The notes under the pieces were generated by a model. That model ran no database searches and was not told the DNA's origin. It saw nothing but the letters and a program-made list of their open reading frames with translations. A program made the translations under genes and the position numbers. From positions 44,971,671 through 45,035,670 of the forward strand of contig NC_082601.1 of the NCBI RefSeq assembly GCF_030936135.1: a stretch of 64,000 nt of DNA. Reading direction: 5' to 3'. This document shows, in pieces, positions 21,448 through 33,400 of the stretch (the first letter of the stretch is position 1; every line of letters begins with the position of its first letter). Source of the stretch: Gavia stellata (lineage: Eukaryota > Chordata > Aves > Gaviiformes > Gaviidae).

Positions 21448-24400
21448 CTGCAAACGGAGGAGGGGTTGGTAAATACAGCAGAGGACAGCCTCTATCTCTG
21501 TCCCCTGATGCCACCCCAAGTCCCCATCAGCTCACCCTCCCTGCTTAAACGCCTCCTCCAGAGCCAGAGCTTCAGCTCTGCTTAGGAAGCATCACAAATG
21601 GTTTCTGAAAGACTTGATTGATTTCATATGGATGAGAGAGGGTTCCCCAAATAAAGCCTTCCTTCCTGAAGACACAGGTCCTGCTTACACTCCCAAGACA
21701 CGGTGTGCTAACACCGCCTGGCCCAGGCAGCTCACCTGGCACTGCAGGATGGGTTTGTCCTCAATGCTCATTTCCATCTTGGGGTGGAAGAGCAGCTGGA
21801 CCTGCACGGGGTGCCCGGAGGCAGTCAGCACGCCCTTCTGCGGCTGGAGAGTGAAGTGGGATGCCAAGTCACGTATGTCGGTATCCATGGTTTCCAGCTT
21901 GAAACTGGGGTGAAAGGGAAGGAACAGACCTCTGCAGTTAAAAATACCGGTGCCACCAGCACAGCCGGGACTTTGCATAGGACCATAAAAAGTAATACAA
22001 GGTAAAGGGTACAGCTCTGCTCGGGGAATCCCAGATCTTGACACAGAGAGCAGACAATCAGCACTGCTGTAAGCTGACACCAAAGTTCTTCATTCCCTCC
22101 TTTCAAGAGTCTCATAAAGAGAAATGAGCTGACCCTCAAAGGCGGCAATGAATCTCAGCAGTGAGGGGCTTACATTTCAGGGTCTCTCCTTCTGGTTCCT
22201 GCTGAGCTGTGAAGAACTGCTGGTGCGTGGCTGGATGCTCTATTAAAGTATTTGAGATTAGAGAGCCCAGGTTTTGTATTTACTTGCACCATGAGGTAGC
22301 CAGCATGGGAACAAGTTCTAACCATGGACAGAAGGAGAATGCAGGCCTGGGCAGGTGGTGGCACCATGCACTCATGGACCAGGCAGCTGGACCCACCTGC
22401 ACGCAATCTCGTACTTCCCTTGGTTCTTCAGAGTCAGCACTTGCTTTGCATCATCCAGGACCTTAAGCATCCCAAAATCCACGCTGCCACCTGCACCTGC
22501 AGAAAACCTGCAGAGAGAGGTAAGAAATGGTGAGTATTTGTGAGCTGCTGCAGACTACACCAGGTGACAAGATACAGATTTGGAGTTCTCAGGTGGCACA
22601 AACCCCTTCTCGGCAAGTTTCCCTTCTGGGAAGTTTTCTCTAGCTACTTTGCTGCCCCTTCCCTTACTCAGAGAATATCTGCAGGGTTTAGCAGCTAAGG
22701 AGCTCGCTTTCCATCTCCTTGCTTCCAAGCACAGATCCAACCACTCTATGTGCCATGCCGAGCCTTCAGAAGTTGCCAACTGCTTGTTCACATCACTGTT
22801 GTTTCAAAGCCCCCAAATCCATCTGCACATGAAGTTGCACACTTCAAAGTTTGGAGGTGGGAGACTCAAGGCTCTCTCTGTGCCCTGACAGTGCTTCACT
22901 CCACGCAGCTTGGAGGATACATGCGTTACGTATCCGTGCCACGCTTGCATGGTACCCCATCCCGTCCCAAGTGCTTTGGTTGCCCACCTGCCAAGGCAAT
23001 GCCATGCACCCGGACTACTTGGCTTCGGGGGCATCCACTCACCTTTAGACATGCTGATGCTCAGAGCAACATCATACACCTCCGCAAGGATTTGGATATT
23101 TTCAATCTGAACGATCCCCAGCATGTTTTCTGCACCTGAAACCTGAGGTGGAAGCAAACAAACACTGCTTGGACCATTCTCCTCAATTCTTTTGCTAGAC
23201 AATATACGAGGAGGCCTTGCCTCTGCCGGCTGCTTCCACCATGGCCTCCCCTGCTTGACAAGCATTTGTGGACTCCCAAGCTTTCCTAACCTGTTCATCT
23301 CATGGGCTGACCCAGCGAGATTCTGACGCAGGAAGAAACCCTGTCAGCCCACCTCGGCACTCCTCTAGCAGCAGTGTTGCTGCTAAAGCGCCCTGGGAAG
23401 CAAGGGGATGTTAGAGCAACCACAAGAAGTGTGAGGTGTCCCAGAGCATTGACGACCAACCCTCTCCTCTTCAACCACCCAGCACCCTCACTGAAACACA
23501 GCCCCTAAACCATGGGGAACAAAATCCCAGGCTGAGAGTTTGTTGCTCTATGTTAAGAGCCCCAGATGGACTCCAGGATGGCTGCAGGGAGCACACCCAA
23601 GTCTGGACAACCAAACGACAGCATTCAACCATGCACAGCAGCAAATTTATGCATGGGCTCAGGATGAAGCCTTGTAACCCAGACGTAAGCCATGCAGAGG
23701 CAGCACCTCTTCCTGAGGTGCTGTACAGCAGTACATCTCTTCCGGACTCCACAGAGTACTTGCCCTGTGAAGCTCAGCTACAAGAGCACCCTAGTAGTCA
23801 CCTAGTTTCCAAAACGTTATCCTTCAGTGAGAGCTGCTTGCTGCTAAGGGCCTGGCCCTCAGCAATGCAGGTAGAAAGGAATCTCGGGAAGGCTCATCCT
23901 TTTGCCCTCTTGGCAGGGTACCCTTCAAGCACAGTCTCCCTCCCTAGGAGCACAGCGATCACTCTGCCCTGCTCTGCCAGGGAGGGCACAGTCCCCCTCA
24001 CCTCTAGTCGGATCATCTTCTTAATGCTTAGAGCCTTCGTGGCCTTGAAATAGAGATGCACACCAAACTCTGTGCGGGGAGCAACGATGCCCTCATCTTG
24101 TGACGTGGAGAAGTCCTCGCCGAGGTTTTCCAGCCCACTGACCCACCAGGCCACGGGCAGTGGGGTGCTGTTTTGCAGCACCAGGGTCTCGCTGTCCCTC
24201 CTGTAGAGACAAGAAGACACTCAGCACTGGTTGCTCGACGGTCATGCTAGCCTTGGAACTGAATGCAACTTGGAGTAGCCCTAGCCATGCGTATGAAACC
24301 ATACTTTAATTGTTTCTCTATGTCACAAGTCTGAGAGGTGAGGTCCTTGGGGGGCAGCTTGGTGTTACAAGTGTATCCAACAGAAGGGAGATAAGGAGGA

Positions 24401-27400
24401 ACAACTGGACTGCTCTGCAACCAGCAGACAAGATACAAATGCATCGAGATGCCCATGGCACAGCATTGCTGGGGGGCTATGGAGCTCGTGGCTGTTACAG
24501 GATATCGAAGCCAGCGAGGAATGGTGAGCAAGAGACTGGGAATTGCTGGGAGAAAAAGGGATGCTAGCCCAGCCAGCTGGGCAAAACCTCCCTGGCCTCT
24601 CCCTTGTCCCTGCCCCAGACTCTTCTCAGGATCCTACAGACTTCATATGCAAGAGTGCATTCAGGGCCCACAGGAGCAAAGATGGCACCAGGCTGCAGTG
24701 AAGTGATGGAGATGACAATGAAGTCCTCCACTGAGGCCCTGTTGCCACAACAGACATAAAATAGGTGAAGGGCTTTGCGTTATTACCTGTCCCATGTCTT
24801 TCTTCAGTGCCTTCCTCCTCCTCCTCCTCTCCACATTCAACTTTAGAGTCCACCTTGCTGGACTGGCTTTCATCAAGAATGGAGGAGGGAACGACTGAGT
24901 TATGGGATGAGATGGTGTGAACAATCCCAGCAGAGTGCTTTCTTCCTTGATCTGACAGAGACTGGACATCTTCAAAGTTTGCTGAGGAGGAAGGACATGG
25001 GGAGGGAAGAGGAGGGTGAATGTGGCCAGGCAATCTGCTCTTGCCATTCGTCACTTTGCACGGCCACGTGCAAAAGACGGAAAACTTCCCAAGAAGAGAA
25101 ACTCCCAAGGCAGAGTTTCCCTGCCCAGGCTGTCTCTGCCCTCAGAATTTTGAGCTTGTGCTTTTGTTACTGGGAAGGAGCGAATACAAAAGAGCTTGTG
25201 ATATTAGACCTGGTTCTACCGGCTGAAGAACTCATCCAGTCCTACTCTTTGTGGATGAGGGACACAAGGGGATATCCTGATTATTCCCCCAGTCCATGGT
25301 AGGCAGATATGAGCTTGCTTAGACTGCACGCAGGGCTGGTAGAGGGTGCGCATTCCAAGCCACAGACTTTCACCCGGTAATTCCTCCACCAAGCTGGGGA
25401 ACTGGTGGCTGCTAAAAGCATGGGCTTTCCATGGAGAATGAGGTCACGGAGAGCTCAGGGGAGGTGGGCTGGACTCCCTGCTGTGTCCACACTCAGGACA
25501 GCCAATGCCAAACCCTCACCGTTGTCCTGGCCTGCTGGTTCCCCAGTCTTGCGCTTTGCCTGCTCATCCTGCAGTCTTTTCTGGTCCTGATAGTACTCCA
25601 GCACCTCTGGGGGCAGCTTCTCACCCGGGGCATGTGGAAGCAGCAAGAAGGTGGTGTGGCAAACGCAGTCCTTGAGCATCCGCAGGATCTGTGTGCGTAG
25701 GGAAGAGAAACCATAGACGGGATGTGTTTCTTCACCTCCATCCCATGAACAGACTCCCCACCCAACCTATCTTCTCCCTCATTCCTTCCTCCCAACAACA
25801 CAGACTATCCAACCCCGCCACAGCCTGCCAGCCCAGTTGGCTAACCCTCAAATGCCACCAGATTTTGCCCTGGGGACTGCCTCCATCTCCCCGGCACAAG
25901 CCTGGGAACGCTGGAGCCCTGTGGAGCTACAGGAGTATGCACGTGCAGACCAGACCTTCCCTCTCACCTGCTCCTCAGCAAGTACTGCTGGTCGAACTCC
26001 AGCGAGTAAAACTCGATGGGGAACTCGCATGGGTTCTTCACCACCACCGTCCCCTCCGCCCCACAGCTGTACGGCAGCACCGGGGGCAGCAGGGCAGCAG
26101 GGGCTACGGCACCTGCATGCTGGCTCTGAGTAATTGGGATGCATCCTGCTGTGAAGTGGAACTGCGTATTTGGGGATCAGATGGATCTAAAACAGACTAC
26201 CACATGTTTCCACTAGTCATGAGGGAGCGCAACGCTCATAAGAAAGGTCCTCATGGGTGGACTCAGCTCCCACAGGACTCAGGGGCTGCTTCACCTCCTT
26301 CTTCAGGGTTATGTTGCCCAGACACAGTCCTGGCTCTGCTGCATCAGGGAAACGTCAGCTACGTGAAGGAGGCAGAGGAGCTCTCACTGGCTAGAAATAA
26401 GGGTCTTCCTCTCTGCTCAGTGCTTGGCTCTGGTTAAAGCCAGAGACAAGATGGTTACAGCCTGCAAGCACGCCCATGCAAGGAGGAAGATGAGGGGAAA
26501 CAGGCAGATTTCCCCCCATGTGCTGAGAGGGAGCCACACCGCAGTGCCCTGATGCTCTCTGTGCCAGCTCCCCATTGGCATTTCAAAGACCCTCTCAGAA
26601 GAGTGCGCTGCAGGGGAAACTGAGGCACCGTGGGTACGGGGCTTGCAGAAAGCTCCGTGTGCAGGCAGACCTCATCTCCTCCTCCCTGTGCTGGGCTCTT
26701 GTTACCACACTGCCCTGCCACACCTCCTGGGGGTGACACCTGCCAATCTCACCTCTTCTGGGGGTGAAAGCCTGACTTGCACGTTGCAGTGCTGTCCTGG
26801 GGCCAGGGCTCCAGCCGAGGGCAGCACCTTGAAAACACAGGGCTTGGCCTTCGACTCCTGCAGCAGCTTCTGATGCACCCTCGCTGGCAAACGTTTGTCC
26901 ACCTGAGCACAAAAAACAATTGTGGGAGGTCTCCCTGGTCTGCGAGAACAGACCCTCAGGTCCTGCAGTGCTCTGAGATACTGTCACGGTGCTGAGAGCA
27001 TCCACATTCAAACCAGCCGCGGCCACCACTGGTCTAGAACTGGAGGGAAGACACATAGGCAGGGCAGGCAGATGGGGAGGCACTGTCCTTGGAGGAGGAA
27101 TGGGGGAAGATGGCAGACAAGTGAAGCACCAGCTAGTGAACAGGTCCAGGCGAACCCGATTTGCTCGGTACTCTCTAAAGCTTCCTCAACGAGCTGTAGC
27201 CCAAGTGCTCAGGCAGCCACAGGGGCAGAAAAGGCAAGAGAGGCAAAGAAAACCCAACCAAGAAGTTAGGCGCTACACGTTGTCTGTGCTTTACCTTCTT
27301 AACAGGCTCATTCATGGTGATGAACCATTTACAGGGGACCTGGAGCTGATTGTGGAGCTGGGCGGTTTCTTCCTGGCACTGCCCACACTGGACAGCGGAG

Positions 27401-30400
27401 AACTCCAGTCTGTCCCTGGAGAGGCAGAGGGACGGCACAGTCACGTTGGCACGGAGGTGGACGTGAAACGTGGGGCCTCTTGCTGCCTAGTGAAGGACAG
27501 AGCATCCAGCTGAGAGCCCAAGTGACATCTACTGCTGTCCCCAACCTGCTGCCTGCCCCAAAAGGTGGTGTGGGCACAGGGAGGCAAGGGACCGTGAGGT
27601 ACCTTGATGGGCAGGAGCACGTCCACGGCTCCCAGTGGCAGATTGGCACTTGGTGGGTCGAAGCGCACTTCAAATGTCTTGGTCTTGCAGCAGGGCAGGT
27701 GCTTCACAGGGTCCAGGTCTACGCTGAAACCTTGAACAGATGAAAATAAAGCAGCTGAGACACTCAAGCGACAGGAAATGTGTCACAAGCACGTTAAGGC
27801 CATACGGGTGTCCTGGCTGGTAGCTCTGTGAAGAAGAGGGCAGCTCTTTGCCTCTCTGGAGAAGCCTGCCACTCTTTCTCCCTTGCCACTGCTCAAGGAG
27901 AAAGGCTTTTCACAGCCAGAATCCAAGGTTCGCATGGTCAAAAGGAAACATAATAGCTGACGAGCACCGGTAATTCCTTTATCAGGCAACCCAGGGAAGG
28001 ATGCGCAGACCTCTCCAAAGGAGAACTTCCAACTACGATTCCCACAGGCTGTGGTGCTCCCTGGAAAACAACTTAGAGGAGACACCTGACCATCCTTCAG
28101 ACACAGCCAGTCACTGTCTGATGGCACTGCAGCCTTACCTCAAGGCCTGTTTCGCAAGCCTATTTTAATACACCAGAGGACCTCACAGGCTGTTTGCTCA
28201 ATAAAGGCTGAACAGAAGTGCTGTGACATTATGAACTCTAAACCAAAGCACTTCCAAACCACCAAGGGGCCATCTGTTTGCAATGCAAACCCACTGCATG
28301 CACAAAAACTCAGATGATGCTCACGGTAGCCAAGAGCAGAAGATGCTCAGAGGTGACCACAGTGATCAGCACATCCAGCCCCTGCAATCACGTGTTAGGG
28401 CAGCCACAGGCAGGCCAGGTCTCTGAGCACTGCTGGCCAGGACAACTCAGGCTCCGAGGCACCAAGCAGGGGGTACTAAGGAGGACAAAGCTATACAAAT
28501 AAGCACTCAGAAAAACTCCCCATGTCCAGTGGCTTAAGCTAATCTGTCAGAGGCAGCTCCTTCAAGCCCACGTGAAGTCTCCCCAGCACTGGTTACCTGT
28601 GTCACACAGGACACGTCCGTCGGTGTGAAAGGACACAGGGAACTGCTTGGTGTTGGTGATCTTCATGACGTGTGTGTGGATGTTCCTGAGAATGACATAG
28701 CCAAAGTCCAGGACATACTCCTCCGGCAGCTCAGCTCTGAAAGGAGGAGTAAGGAGCACCCTTAAACCACAGCCTGGCTATGTTTCCAAGTGGATGGAAG
28801 ATGCAAATAAAGTGGGTATTTCTGTATTTACTGCTGTAAAAACTCAACTCTAGCCAGTGAAACCCGAGCCTTACCACCTGGTAATAAGTCTTTGGTAAGT
28901 CATGGGCAGTGTAGGTCCAAGGCTTTTTCCACTACCAGTGGGACCTTAACAAAAAATTCGTTTGTACTGCTCTGCAACCAGATCTGTCCCCAGAGGAGCA
29001 CTGGTAAATGCAGTAATCAACACCTACAAGATTCATGGGAAGGTCCTTTGCCAGAGTAATCCCACTCACGAAAACACCTAAACAATCTGTTTTGCAGAGC
29101 CTCTTCCTCCTGAACTGGAGCCTACGGTGCCCGTCCCTCCTCATGAAGGAGCAAAAGGAAGGACAAGTTACTTAGGTAAGCCCTGCAGTCCCACCAGCAC
29201 CCAAGCCACCTGATGTAGGGCTTGTCAAGGCTTTATCAACCTGTGCCATTGCCTGCTCTTTTTGCTTAGTGGGATCTGTTAGTTGGAACAAAGATGCCAG
29301 CTTTGAGCTGCCTCTTTCAGAGGTGGTCAGCAGGGATGCTGTCTGTGCTGTTTGGATGGGCTTGACGGTCAGCACTGGACCCCCTCAGCTCCAAGAACAG
29401 AACCCATCATCGGTGGGGAGCTGAGTGCCCAGCTATTCCCAGCTCTGCAGGCACAAGGAGCTCTCAGGAGCAGGGGTGTGCCGCCGGGTGTTACCCTCAG
29501 GGTGCCTGGAGATAGGGTACGGGAGTCCCCACTAACTTGAGAAGCCTCCGACGAGCACGCTGGTCAAAGGCAGTCTCCTCAGAGGGACCGGAAGCGAGAA
29601 CTTTCTGCTGCTCCAGGGCGTGTTCCTCCATCAGCACCTGCTCCGTCTGCATCTGCAGCCGAGTGTCGAACTGAGGAAAGCAAAGACAGTGGCTGGTTAG
29701 CAAAGGCCCTTCCCAAGGGAGAGGCTTGTCTATGAAAGAGGATCCCACCCTGCTTTGTTGAGAGGGGCGATGGGGTCCTCCTGTCTCGCTGCTCAGTCTC
29801 TGTGACACCTCCTGCTCTCTTAGACAGGACCTGAACTGGGGGGAAATGAACTCCAGCATCTTTGCCTGTCCGGTCACTGTTATAAAAGCTGATCTGGCCA
29901 GACAAACAGACAGACAAGCCAGGAACCTTTCAGCGCTCCAAGTATTTGCCTGCCCCCAGCCACTGCCAAAGCAGCTTGGACAAAAGCTCTCTCCAAAACG
30001 GAACCACAACAAAGCTGGTGCCTCTTGGAGACGAACACTGACAGCGCAGTCCCAGGGCGCAGTCAGGCTGCTGCTATGAAGCTCTGTAAACCTGGCAGGG
30101 CTTGGCGTGTGAGTCACAAACACCCCAGCGATGACCTGCATCTCCATTCACAGAGTACCATAAATTCAATCACATGAGCATGGTCTTCAGGATCTCTCCC
30201 TGGGGTAGTCCGGAAGCTGGTGCATCTACAGGAGGGACAACTACCAGAGGTGGGCAGCCCCCGGGGCAACGCTGAGATGATGCGTGATCATGGCCAGATG
30301 CGGGCAGGGAGGTCCCAAGTGCCAGCAGGGTACCGGGAAGCCTGCTGCAGGGTGCAAGGGGCCCAAGTGACACGGCGGGAGGGTGGCACGTGACAAACGG

Positions 30401-33400
30401 GGCAGCAGCCTTTCTCACCACGGTGCCCGAGTCGTTCGTGGGTGGCTCCACGGCCGCAGGCTCCCCCAGAACCACTGCTTCGACCCTCTGGCTGTCTTCT
30501 TCCACCTTTGCTGTCACCTCGGAGGATCTTCTCATACTGTTTGTTTCCTGAAGGAAGAAAACATCCACAAATAGAAGTGTGGGCGCAGCACCATGCCCAC
30601 TTAAGCTGGGAAGTCCCACTCCCCCGATGCTGGCCTCTCCCAGAAACAAACTCCTCGAGCAATCTATGCAAAATGGATGCTGCTACTCCTCTCTGAATCC
30701 TGATGTTCACTCCCACCCATCTTCCGCCCCACAGAGGAGCATCTCATCCCCTGCAACGCGATGCAAAGCCAACCCTGACAAAATCCCTGCCAGCCCGCAT
30801 TACAGCTTTCCCAAGCTTTTCTGTCTAGGCATCATCTTTGCAGGCCACCAACAGATACGCTGGCAAGCTCTGCAGGATGGTTCCCGGGGCAAAGCCCACA
30901 TGGGCTCATCTGCTAGACACTCAGGAAGCAACCAGAGGGTTGAGTGTTGGTCTGACAGCCCTGAAACCTCCAGGCCTGGTGGAGATGGGTGGGAGCTGCC
31001 CTATGGGCATATGATACGACATGGGGGAAAAAGCCGGGGACCTACCTGGGGAGCAGACAGGCAGTGCTCACCTTTGGTGTTCTCGGGCAGGTCCAAGTAG
31101 GTCCTGGGAAAGATCCCCTCTCCTTTGAGGGAGATTTCTTTCGGCTCCAGGTGACCCACTTGGACCTGGAAAGTCCTGCAAAAGACTCCCGGCACTCCTG
31201 GCAGGTAGTAGACTTTCAGCACTTGCTCCTTTCCTGGTCCAATGTAACCCTGCAGGGCACCAGAGAAGAGGGAGGAAATGTAAACCAAAGAGGGATTGGT
31301 GGAGGGATGGCTCAGACGATAGACACGCTGAGAAGAGAAGGCAGGTTCTCAAAGAGAAAAAAGCATCAGACAACATCGCCTTCTAGCTCTCTTCTACCCA
31401 AAAGCTCAAGTCTCCTACACCAGGATGCACTGTGTCCTTCAGAGGGCCTGTAGGGATGCATTCTCACAGCACAGACTACCCTCAGCATGAGCACACCTCT
31501 GCTAGCAAGAGCCAGACCGAAGAAATAAAAGCTCTTTTACCAGCTGCTGTGGAAGATGAGTGAACTGCCTGCACTCTCAGCAGACCCAGCAGCTCCTCTC
31601 ACAGCATGTCAGTGGTTCCCAGGCTGCTGTCGAAGGGCCTCACCCCTTATTAACGACCCCAACCAAACATCTCCTGCCTGTGCGGTTACACCGAGGGTGC
31701 ACGAGCCTATCTGGACTCACGATGACCCGCAAACATACATCTCTGGAAACGCAGGAGCAGAGACCAGGATGAGATCTCAGGAAGAAGGTGTTGCCAGGAA
31801 GGTCACCTCCTCTCCGGGCTTCCAGAAGGACTGTCCGATCCCCGGGCTGGGCTCACGCCAGCCAGGTCGAGAGCAAACTCAAGCAGATGGCAACATGGCT
31901 CGGGGTGACAGGACACAGCCGCAGCTTTCCTCGGCTCGCCCTCTGCACGCGGGGCTGGACCCTCAGCTCCCCGCTCCCCTCCACGCTGCAGGGACAAGCT
32001 CCTGAGCGGGACACATCCTGCCACTTGGTCCCCCGAGCCCTTATCCAGCGCACAACACAGCTGCAGCGAAAGCGAGCCCTGTCAAGCTGCCAGGGCCGAC
32101 AATGCTGCTTACGGCAACAACTGCGCGGGTCTGAGCAGAGCTGTGTGTTGGGAAGCTCGCAGGAAGAGGGCATCTACAACCCTCTCCTAGGCAGCCTGAC
32201 AAAGGGCCAGGGTTAATCGCTTGTGCTACCTCCGTACTCACCGTGCTGGGCACAACCAGGGGCACGCCGGGCAGAGGGCTGTTGGCAGTGGCCGCGCTGG
32301 GGCTGAGCACCGCGAAGGTGAAGCCCACCTTGCCGCTGTTCTGCAGGGTGACCTCTGCTTTGGTGACTTTGTTAAACAGCTGAAGAGAGGACAGAGGAGC
32401 GGGAAGTTACAGACACAGGCCTGATGCTGGGCATCTCCTTCCTCTTTCATTGGCTTGAAAGGAAATGAACACAGCACAGCAGCAGGGACTGCAGAGGACA
32501 TATGGGCACTTGACTCTCCCGGGTTAACCCGGGGAACCCACAGCCGCTGGGTACCTCTTAGCCCGACACAGGAATAGATATTTACGGCAGCACGCAGAGG
32601 TGCAATAACAACCATGTAAAGACCAGTAACAAAGAAACGAGGGGATACAAGCCCTCTGCCCTTTAAGGTGTCATCCAACATCTAGCTGAAACAAAGAAGG
32701 AGGCATCGAGGCATTTCAGAGGAAAAGCCATCTGCATACAAGTACTTGCAAGCAAAATACCAGCAAAAAGGGAGACAGACGGTGCAACACATGCAGGGCC
32801 AACAGCTGGAAATATCTGTGGGGTTTTTAACCAAAAAGAAGTAAAGTGGGGATTATTCTGGGACATTCTCTCCAGCTTCAGTGACAGGAAGCCCAAGTTA
32901 ACTTCCTCCCTGGTTTATTTTGTTGATTAATCGAGAGCACTGAAAAAGAGCATCTCCTTGCACCTCAGGCTTTAGGAGCGGATCAGTGGATGGATGTCTC
33001 AAGGCACGTCCCTCTGGAGATCACCGCTGGGATCCTGCCTGCCCCAGGAGGCAGCGTTAGGAACCTTGAAGAAGAGCAATTCCCAGCTTTGGGGGGGGAT
33101 GGAGATGGCCATTAAAAACCACCTTGGATGCAGGACCTATCACTCAAAGGTTGTACAGCTGACAAAGTAGCTGGGAAGGGGAGAGACCCCTAGACCAAGG
33201 TCAGCAGCAACCCACCGGTGATGGTTTTAAAGACCGCTGCCAAGAGAAGTGCGTGGTACCTTCAGCCCGCAGTCGATCTCCGTGGTGTCTAGGAGGTAGT
33301 CAATGAGCGAAGCCTCCCCACTCAGCCCGATCTCATAGGTCGGGCCTCCCTCCACCTTGCACAGCGCCGTGACGCTGGCCACGATGTTTGCGTGGCCAAA

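Noticed and set aside
26455-26739. Candidate for the missing exon between E22 and E23
   Set aside because: The translation shows none of the expected HYDIN pattern and no acceptor of suitable phase.
31556-32216. Plus-strand frames of 142-149 codons between E15 and E16
   Set aside because: Antisense to HYDIN, no domain, GC-rich intronic chance frames.
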